DNA of 64,000 nucleotides from Actinacidiphila rubida (GTDB taxonomy: Bacteria > Actinomycetota > Actinomycetes > Streptomycetales > Streptomycetaceae): NCBI RefSeq assembly GCF_900110255.1, contig NZ_FODD01000003.1, positions 170,463 to 234,462 on the forward strand, in the 5' to 3' direction. A program made the position numbers and the translations under genes. Numbering within the stretch: the first letter of the stretch is position 1; the number at the start of each line of letters is the position of its first letter. Below the pieces are notes generated by a model that saw only the letters and a list, made by a program, of their open reading frames with translations, made no database searches and was not told where the DNA came from. Positions 58,052-64,000 of this stretch are shown one piece after another.

Positions 58052-60663
58052 ACGGGCACCGTTTCCGTGAGGGCGACCGGCAGGGGCTCCGGCCGGATCT
58101 GGTCGCGTTCGGGGACGAAGCGGACGGTGGGGTCGGGCGTGCCCGGCGCGTTGACGAACGATACGAACCGGCGCAGCCGCTCCGGGTCGTCGAGGGTGTC
58201 CGCCCACTCGTCCCGGTAGCCGGCCACGTGCGCGGCCATCAGCGCCTCCAGCTCGTCGCAGATGCCGAGGCTGTCGTGGACGACCACGTCGCGGACGTGG
58301 TCCAGGCCGCCGGGAATCCGCTCCAGCCACACGCTGGTGCGCTCCAGCCGGTCCGCGGTGCGGATGTAGAACATCAGGAACCGGTCGATCAGCCGCACCA
58401 GTTCGGCGTCCGAGAGGTCCTTGGCGAGCAGGTCGGCGTGGCGCGGGGTGGCGCCGCCGTTGCCGCCGACGTACAGGTTCCAGCCGGACGCGGTCGCGAT
58501 CACCCCGAAGTCCTTGCTCTGCGCCTCGGCGCACTCCCGGGCGCAGCCCGACACGGCCGACTTCAGCTTGTGCGGTGCCCGCAGGCCCCGGTAGCGCAGC
58601 TCCAGGTCGATGGCCATCCGCACGCTGTCCTGGACACCGAACCGGCACCACGTCGATCCCACGCAGGACTTCACGGTCCGCAGCGCCTTGCCGTAGGCGT
58701 GCCCCGACTCGAAGCCGGCGGCCACCAGCCGCGCCCAGATCAGCGGCAGTTGCTCCACCCGGGCGCCGAAGAGGTCGATCCGCTGACCGCCGGTGATCTT
58801 GGTGTAGAGGCCGAAGTCGCGGGCCACCTCGCCGATCACGATCAGCTTCTCGGGCGTGATCTCGCCGCCGGGGATGCGCGGCACCACCGAATACGAGCCG
58901 TTCTTCTGCATGTTGGCGAGGAAGTGGTCGTTGGTGTCCTGCAGCGCCGCCTGCTCGCCGTCCAGCACGTGCACGCTCGCGCCGATCACCGGGGCCAGCG
59001 ACGCCAGGACCGAGGCCACCGCGGGCTTGCACACCTCGCAGCCCTCGCCACCGCGCGCGTCCTCGCGGCCGTGCCGGTCCAGCAGGTCGCGGTAGGAGGT
59101 GAGACGCAGCGTCCGCACGATCTCGTACAGCTCGGCGCGGGTCTGCCCGAAGCACGGGCACAGGCCCCTGTCGACCTCGACGCCGCCGGCCTCCAGCTCG
59201 GCGTCCACCAGCTGTCCCAGCACCTTCAGGCAGCTGCCGCAGCCCGTACCGGCCTTGGTGCACTTCTTGACCTCCGGCACCCCCGCGCACCCCTGGTCGG
59301 CGACCGCACTCCGGATGGCGCCCTTGCTGACGTTGTGGCAGCTGCAGATCACCGCCTCGTCCGGCAGCGCCGTCGGCCCCAGCGCGACGGGCGCGCCCGC
59401 GCCGGCCGGCAGCACCAGGTGCTCGGGGGCGACCGGCGGCACCGACCCGGTCAGCGGCCGCAGGACCCCGTAGGACTCGACGTCGCCGACCAGGACCCCG
59501 CCCAGCAGCGTGCCGTCGGAGCCGATCACCAGCTTGCGGTACACCCCCGAGCGCGAGTCGGAGTAGAGCACGTCCAGGGCGCCGTCCGCGGTGCCGTGCG
59601 CGTCGCCGAAGCTCGCCACGTCCACGCCGAGCAGCTTGAGCTTGGTGGACGTGTCGGCGCCGGTGAACCCGGCGCCCGGCGCGTCCGGGCCGGCGATCGC
59701 CCGGGCGGCGGTCTCGGCCATCTCGTTGCCCGGCGCGACCAGGCCGTACACACGGCCGTCCGCGGCCAGCGCGCACTCGCCGATCGCGAACACCGCCGGA
59801 TCGGACGTGCGGCAGGACGCGTCGACGACGATCCCGCCGCGCTCGCCGACGTCCAGCCCGCAGGCGCGGGCCAGGTCGTCCCGGGGTCGCACACCGGCCG
59901 AGAACACCACCATGCCGGCGGGCAGTTCGGAGCCGTCCGACAGCGCCATGCCGGTCACCCGGCCGGCGTCGTCCGTCGTGATCTCCTGCGTGCCGACGCC
60001 GGTGTGGACGGTCACGCCCAGGCCCTCCACGGACCTCCGCAGCGCCGCCCCGCCGCCGTCGTCGACCTGCACCGGCATCAGCCGCGGCGCGAACTCCACG
60101 ACGTGCGTGTCCAGTCCGAGGCCCCGCAGGGCGCCCGCGGCCTCCAGGCCCAGCAGCCCGCCGCCGACCACCGCGCCCGACGTGACGCCCTGGGCGTACG
60201 CCTCGATCGCCAGCACGTCCTCGATCGTGCGGTAGACGAAGCAGCCCTCCGCGTCCTTGCCGGGCACCGGCGGCACGAACGGGTACGAGCCGGTGGCCAG
60301 CACGAGGGTGTCGTAGCTGATGCTCAGCCCCGAACGGGATGTCACCGTGCGGGAGTCGCGGTCCACCGCCACCGCCGGGTCCCCGACGTGCAGTTCGACG
60401 CCGTGCCTCGCCATGAAGCCGTCCTCGACCAGCGACAGCTCCTGCGGACTCGTGCCCTCGGAGAAGTACGAGGTCAGATGGACCCGGTCGTACGCGGGGC
60501 GCGGCTCCTCGCAGAGCACGACGACCCGCGCCCGTGCGGTCACCCCGTGCTCGGCCAGGGCCTCCAGGAAGCGCTGTCCGACCATGCCGTGGCCGACCAG
60601 CACGACCGTGGGGCGTCCGGTCCGGTCGACTGCGCCGAAGGCGGCGGGGGTTGGCGTCGTCAT
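58048..60663 (-). CDS. nirB: NADH-dependent nitrite reductase large subunit NirB
   Basis: An 871-residue protein with an N-terminal FAD/NAD oxidoreductase (VVLVGHGMVGQRFLEAL), a BFD-like 2Fe-2S segment (CSCHNVSKG..KKCTKAGTGCGSC) and the C-terminal sulfite/nitrite reductase domains whose siroheme-4Fe4S cysteines are in SCVGSTWCRFG and GCARECAEAQ. It reduces nitrite to ammonia in the cytosol. The ATG at 60663 overlaps the end of the upstream oxidoreductase gene by ATGA. Length is normal (about 840-880). Confidence 0.95.
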   Translation of the reverse strand: MTTPTPAAFGAVDRTGRPTVVLVGHGMVGQRFLEALAEHGVTARARVVVLCEEPRPAYDRVHLTSYFSEGTSPQELSLVEDGFMARHGVELHVGDPAVAVDRDSRTVTSRSGLSISYDTLVLATGSYPFVPPVPGKDAEGCFVYRTIEDVLAIEAYAQGVTSGAVVGGGLLGLEAAGALRGLGLDTHVVEFAPRLMPVQVDDGGGAALRRSVEGLGVTVHTGVGTQEITTDDAGRVTGMALSDGSELPAGMVVFSAGVRPRDDLARACGLDVGERGGIVVDASCRTSDPAVFAIGECALAADGRVYGLVAPGNEMAETAARAIAGPDAPGAGFTGADTSTKLKLLGVDVASFGDAHGTADGALDVLYSDSRSGVYRKLVIGSDGTLLGGVLVGDVESYGVLRPLTGSVPPVAPEHLVLPAGAGAPVALGPTALPDEAVICSCHNVSKGAIRSAVADQGCAGVPEVKKCTKAGTGCGSCLKVLGQLVDAELEAGGVEVDRGLCPCFGQTRAELYEIVRTLRLTSYRDLLDRHGREDARGGEGCEVCKPAVASVLASLAPVIGASVHVLDGEQAALQDTNDHFLANMQKNGSYSVVPRIPGGEITPEKLIVIGEVARDFGLYTKITGGQRIDLFGARVEQLPLIWARLVAAGFESGHAYGKALRTVKSCVGSTWCRFGVQDSVRMAIDLELRYRGLRAPHKLKSAVSGCARECAEAQSKDFGVIATASGWNLYVGGNGGATPRHADLLAKDLSDAELVRLIDRFLMFYIRTADRLERTSVWLERIPGGLDHVRDVVVHDSLGICDELEALMAAHVAGYRDEWADTLDDPERLRRFVSFVNAPGTPDPTVRFVPERDQIRPEPLPVALTETVPV

Positions 60664-61970
60664 GCTCGGGGACCTCCGTCGTTGGTGAGCAGATGGATCA
60701 GGGGAGCGGCGGGCAGCGGCTCGTCGTCCTCCCAGGTGCGGGCGACCGCGCCGACCGCGGCGAGATCGCCGAGCAGGATGCCGCCGACCAGCCGGTCGCC
60801 GCGGACCACGACCTTGCGGTACGCGCCGCGTGTGGCGTCGGCCAGTTGGAGCACGTCGTCGCCCTCGGCCGGGACGGGGTCCCCGAACGCGGCCAGGTCG
60901 AACGGCCCGCGCGGGCCCGTCCCCGCCGCGGCGCCGGGCGGTTGCGGCTCCTGTGCGCTCCGCGGCCGGGTCAGGGTCAGCCGGGTCAGGGCGCGGGTGC
61001 CGCGGTAGCCGGCCGGCTCGCCCGCCTCGGCGGGTGAGCCGGCTTCGGCGGCCAGCACCCGGGCCAGCACGTCGGCCTGCTCGCGGGCGGCACCCGCCAG
61101 GCCGTGCACGACGCCGTCGTGCTGCGCGCAGTCGCCGATCGCGAAGACGGCGGGGTCGCTGGTGCGCAGCCGGTCGTCGACGACGACGCCCCGGCCGACG
61201 GCGATCCCGGCGGCCAGCGCCAGGCCGGTCCGCGGCCGCACCCCGCACGCCAGGACCAGCAGGTCGGTCCCCAGGCAGTAGCCGTCGGCGAGTTCGACCG
61301 TCGTCACCCGGCGGCCGGCAGGCCCGTCGCACGGCTGGACGCGGATGCCGCGGACCCGGCACTGCGTGTGCACCTCCACGCCCTGGTCCTCCAGGTGCCG
61401 GCGCAGCAGGTCCGCGGCCGCCGGGTCGAGATGGCGTTCCATGAGGTGCTCGGCCTGCTGCGCCAGCACGACCTGCGCGCCGCGCGCGGCCAGCGCCTGC
61501 GCGGCGGACACGCCGAGCAGGCCGCCGCCGACCACCACCACCCGCGTTCCCGGGCCGGCCGCCCGGGCCAGCGCCAGGCAGTCGTCCATCGTGCGGAACG
61601 CGTGGACTCCCGCGGGCAGTTCGTGGGAGGTCACGGTGAACAGGCCGCGCAGCGGCGGCAGTACGGGGTTCGAGCCGGTCGCCAGGACCAGCCGGTCGTA
61701 GCGCACCTCGTGCCCGTCGTCGCACACCACACGGCGCGCGGCCCGGTCCAGCAGGACCGCCCGCCGAGGCGGCCCGGCCGCGGTGCCGCCGTCGGGCAGG
61801 GCGATCACGCCGGGCGCGTACCGCCCGGCGAGCACCTCCGCCAGCAGCACGCGGTTGTACGGGGGGTGCGGCTCCTCGCCGACGACGGTGACCCGCACCG
61901 CCCCGCAGGGCGCGAGCTGCTGGGCGAGCCTCGTGCCCGCCATGCCGCCGCCGATCACCACGATGTCCAT
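60660..61970 (-). CDS. FAD/NAD-dependent oxidoreductase of the nitrite operon
   Basis: A 436-residue pyridine nucleotide-disulfide-type oxidoreductase: FAD motif MDIVVIGGGMAGTRLAQQL, NAD motif VVVVGGGLLGVSAAQALAARG, and late FAD site DPAVFAIGDCAQH. It resembles the N-terminal domain of NirB/NasC. In Streptomyces a free such protein precedes nirB, supplying electrons or acting with nitrate assimilation. Start: ATG at 61970; GTG at 61976 (six bases earlier) is equally possible. First gene of the nir operon, behind a GlnR-type site. Confidence 0.85.
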   Translation of the reverse strand: MDIVVIGGGMAGTRLAQQLAPCGAVRVTVVGEEPHPPYNRVLLAEVLAGRYAPGVIALPDGGTAAGPPRRAVLLDRAARRVVCDDGHEVRYDRLVLATGSNPVLPPLRGLFTVTSHELPAGVHAFRTMDDCLALARAAGPGTRVVVVGGGLLGVSAAQALAARGAQVVLAQQAEHLMERHLDPAAADLLRRHLEDQGVEVHTQCRVRGIRVQPCDGPAGRRVTTVELADGYCLGTDLLVLACGVRPRTGLALAAGIAVGRGVVVDDRLRTSDPAVFAIGDCAQHDGVVHGLAGAAREQADVLARVLAAEAGSPAEAGEPAGYRGTRALTRLTLTRPRSAQEPQPPGAAAGTGPRGPFDLAAFGDPVPAEGDDVLQLADATRGAYRKVVVRGDRLVGGILLGDLAAVGAVARTWEDDEPLPAAPLIHLLTNDGGPRA

Positions 61971-61993
61971 GCCCACGAGAGTGCGGCGGCGCT

Positions 61994-62031
61994 GTTACCC
62001 GGCCGGATCACGGCCGTTTCCCGGGAGCAAC
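61994..62031 (-). promoter_or_regulatory. Candidate GlnR box upstream of the nitrite reductase operon
   Basis: Minus-strand pentamers spaced by six: GTTGC-n6-GAAAC-n6-GATCC-n6-GTAAC. The same 11-base phase as the amtB site. GlnR is known to activate nirB in S. coelicolor; the match supports nitrogen-limitation control of this operon. Confidence 0.7.
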
Positions 62032-62162
62032 GCTGCGCTCATCGCCGCACAGCGGGCAGTGTGAGCGTGTGCGGCCGGCCGCATCCCGGGTGACCGGATC
62101 GTTCCGCACCCGGGCACGATCATGCCTACCCTGGGAGCGTGCCACCGCGCCAGGATCGAGCC

Positions 62163-62819
62163 ATGACCACGACACCCCCGCAGTCCACCGCGCCCATCGC
62201 GTCCGCGCCGGCGTCCCCGGGCGCGCCCGCCGCCACGGACACCGCGCTCCTCGTCATCGACGTCCAGGAGTCCTTCCGGCAGCGGGAGAGCTGGCAGGCC
62301 GCGTCCGACCCCGACGTGGCCCTCCAGGTCGCCCGGCTCGTCGACCACGCCCGCGCGCAGGGCCACCTGGTGGTGTGGGTGCTGCACACCGAGCCGGGCA
62401 CCGGCGGCGTCTTCGACCCGGCCAACGGCCACGTCCGCTACATCGCCCCGCTCACCCCGGCCGACGGGGAGCCGCAGCTCACCAAGACGTCCCACAACGC
62501 CTTCACCACCACCAACCTGCAGCAGATCCTCACCGAGCGCGGCATCCGCTCCCTGATCACCTGCGGCATCCGCGCCGAGCAGTGCGTCGAGACCACCACC
62601 CGGCTCGCCTCCGACCTCGGCTACCGGGTGACCTTCGTCGCCGACGCGAGCGCGAGCGAGCCCATCTCGCACCCCGACGCGCCCGCCGGCCGCCCCCTCG
62701 CGGAGGTCCTGGCCGATCCCGCCACGCTCCGGCCGGCCGACGTGATCGCCCGCACCGTGTACGCCCTGTCCGGCCGTTTCGCCACCGTCACCACCGTCAA
62801 GGAGCTGACCGGATCGTGA
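62163..62819 (+). CDS. Isochorismatase-fold cysteine hydrolase
   Basis: A 218-residue protein with the cysteine hydrolase triad: Asp33 (VIDVQESF), Lys108 (LTKTSHNAF) and Cys141 (RAEQCVETT). The first 25 residues are an Ala/Pro tail. These enzymes act on isochorismate, nicotinamide or N-carbamoyl compounds; the substrate is unknown. The stop overlaps the GTG of the following GlxA-type regulator (GTGA), so the pair is coupled. ATG at 62163 chosen over GTG at 62139. Confidence 0.85.
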   Translation: MTTTPPQSTAPIASAPASPGAPAATDTALLVIDVQESFRQRESWQAASDPDVALQVARLVDHARAQGHLVVWVLHTEPGTGGVFDPANGHVRYIAPLTPADGEPQLTKTSHNAFTTTNLQQILTERGIRSLITCGIRAEQCVETTTRLASDLGYRVTFVADASASEPISHPDAPAGRPLAEVLADPATLRPADVIARTVYALSGRFATVTTVKELTGS

Positions 62820-63727
62820 CCCGCGTCGTCTTCCTGCTCGTCCCGCGCCTGCACCTGCTGGACCTCGGCGGCCCCGCCCAGGTGTTCTCCACCGCCGCGG
62901 ACCAGGACCTCGGGTACACGCTGTCGTACGTGGCCGAGCAGGAGGACGTGCCCACCGCGCAGGGCCTGCAGCTGCGGGCGTCCACGCGGTGGCCGCCGCT
63001 GACCCCCGACGACCTCGTCGTGGTGCCCGGCTGGCGCTCGCCCACCCTGCGCGACACCGGGCCGGTGTCCCCGGCCACCCTGGACCGCCTGCGCGCGCAC
63101 CACGCGGCCGGCGGCACCGTCGCGAGCGTCTGCGCGGGTGCGGACGCGCTCGGCCGGGCCGGCCTGCTCGACGGCCGCCGCTGCACCACCCACCACGACG
63201 TGCAGGACGAACTCGCCCTGCGCTACCCGAAGGCCACGGTGGTGCGCGACGTGCTGTACGTCGTCGACGGCCGGGTCGTCACCTCCGCGGGCATCGCCAG
63301 CGGGATCGACCTCGCGCTCCACCTGCTGGCCGTGCGGCACGGGCCGGGCGCGGCCGCGCGGGTGGCCCGGCAGATGGTGGTGTACGCGCGCCGCAACGGC
63401 GACGACCGGCAGGCGAGCGCGATGCTGCGGCACCGCGGGCACGTCAGCGACGCCGTGCACCGCGCCCAGGACGTCATCGACGCGCGGTTCACCGACCGCC
63501 TCGGCCTGGCCGAACTGGCCGCCGGCAGCGGCCTGAGCGAGCGCACCCTCACCCGCCGCTTCGCCGCGGCCACCGGGCTGACGCCGCTGCGCTACCAGCA
63601 GGAACTCCGCGTCGAACGCGCCGAGCACCTCATCGCCCGCGGCGCCACCACCGAGGCGGCGGCCCGCGCGGTCGGCTTCCAGGACGCCCGCATGCTCCGT
63701 CGCCTGCGCGCTCGCGCGTCCGGCTGA
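62816..63727 (+). CDS. GlxA-type transcriptional regulator
   Basis: A 303-residue AraC-family regulator. The N-terminal DJ-1/PfpI domain (VVFLLVPRLHLLDLGGPAQVF) has Cys106 in SVCAGADAL at the nucleophile elbow; the C-terminal AraC HTH is LGLAELAAGSGLSERTLTRRFAAATGLTPLRYQQELRVERAEHL. Such regulators sense small metabolites. It is coupled to the isochorismatase-fold gene, which it probably regulates. The HTH ends slightly early (303 residues; 310-330 is usual), but looks complete. Confidence 0.88.
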   Translation: MTRVVFLLVPRLHLLDLGGPAQVFSTAADQDLGYTLSYVAEQEDVPTAQGLQLRASTRWPPLTPDDLVVVPGWRSPTLRDTGPVSPATLDRLRAHHAAGGTVASVCAGADALGRAGLLDGRRCTTHHDVQDELALRYPKATVVRDVLYVVDGRVVTSAGIASGIDLALHLLAVRHGPGAAARVARQMVVYARRNGDDRQASAMLRHRGHVSDAVHRAQDVIDARFTDRLGLAELAAGSGLSERTLTRRFAAATGLTPLRYQQELRVERAEHLIARGATTEAAARAVGFQDARMLRRLRARASG

Positions 63728-63800
63728 TCCCGGTGCGCGGTATGGCCGAGGCTTGCCCTGCCCGGGCCTGGTCCCGCCCCTTGGGCGCCGTCGCCGTCTG

Positions 63801-63960
63801 ACGGTTCGTCGTGGCTTGTCGCGCTGGGGGCACCTCCCGGCCGAAGGCTGGGGGACCCCGCGCCCCTGCGGCATCCGGGCTGCCCCCGGGGCGCCGTGCC
63901 CGTCTGCTGCGCCGTCGTGGCTGGTCGCGCAGTTCCCCGCGCCCCTGGCGGTGCACGTTC
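63801..63960. repeat. Streptomyces REP-like intergenic elements
   Basis: Near-identical blocks GTCGTGGCT(T/G)GTCGCGC..CCCCGCGCCCCT occur at about 63812-63872 and 63915-63950, with the GGGGGCACCTCCC..GGGGGACCCC hairpin in the first. These sequences recur between genes in many Streptomyces genomes. The remaining 63728-64000 region has no gene. Confidence 0.75.
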
Positions 63961-64000
63961 GTGGGTGGGGTCAGGGGCCACTCCGGGAGTGTCTCCTCGA

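Overview
The window is very GC-rich, uses G/C at almost every third codon position, has many GTG starts, ATGA/GTGA overlaps between consecutive genes, and Streptomyces-type gene content (leuA with a leucine leader peptide, zur next to glyS, the phoH-ybeY-CBS-era block, NirBD, LacI-controlled secreted xylanase, DUF6879, MMPL plus NarL-type two-component genes). It is chromosomal DNA of a member of the Streptomycetaceae, Streptomyces or a close relative. The genus call is inference; there is no rRNA or tRNA here.

Layout. 1-6 kb: a NUDIX hydrolase cut by the window edge, a zinc-ribbon protein, a lipoprotein, a tricorn-like protease, a HIT protein and RNase Z. 6-16.4 kb: a secreted acid phosphatase, a GH4 glycosidase opposite a PfkB sugar kinase, then the conserved phoH-ybeY-CBS/CorC block, two tiny membrane proteins, a deaminase-fold protein without catalytic motifs, amtB-glnK and era. 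16.4-19 kb: a two-domain Lrp/AsnC regulator divergent from an MFS exporter. 19-23 kb: an accessory island with an NLR-like (NB-ARC plus TPR) ATPase, a DUF6879 protein and a small companion in one operon, and divergently a small helical protein whose C-terminal motif matches the N-terminal motif of the NLR. 23-28 kb: DUF2797, a double alpha/beta hydrolase divergent from a MerR regulator over a textbook MerR operator, and an M4 protealysin-like protease with its emfourin-type inhibitor. 28-43 kb: leuL-leuA, a TerB-like protein, MMPL transporter with two-component genes, recO, uppS, zur, glyS, a membrane protein, and a second two-component system with a DUF4097 protein. 43-50 kb: aldo/keto reductase, two MFS exporters with XRE and MarR regulators, dusB. 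50-64 kb: ppdK, a PhzF-like protein, a LacI regulator and a GH10-CBM2 xylanase with candidate operators, the nitrite reductase operon, an isochorismatase-fold hydrolase with a GlxA-type regulator, and a REP-like tail.

Together: nitrogen assimilation appears twice (amtB-glnK and the nir operon), and each is preceded by a 38-bp block of four pentamers spaced by six bases that fits the GlnR box, so the two are probably co-regulated. Sugar use (xylanase, GH4, PfkB) and housekeeping (LeuA, GlyS, UppS, Era, RecO, YbeY, DusB, PPDK) fill most of the rest.

The most interesting locus is 19.1-23.0 kb: an NLR and a divergent small protein sharing a motif (RN..SG....VVQA..[V/I]HGG[I/V].F). This has the layout of an amyloid-motif NLR/effector pair of the kind proposed for cell-death or defence signalling in multicellular bacteria. 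Other notable points are a Glu in place of the first twin-His of AmtB, a fused hydrolase whose first half lacks its serine nucleophile, a zur gene without a znu transporter but with an intact Zur-box-like site, and several clean palindromic operators.
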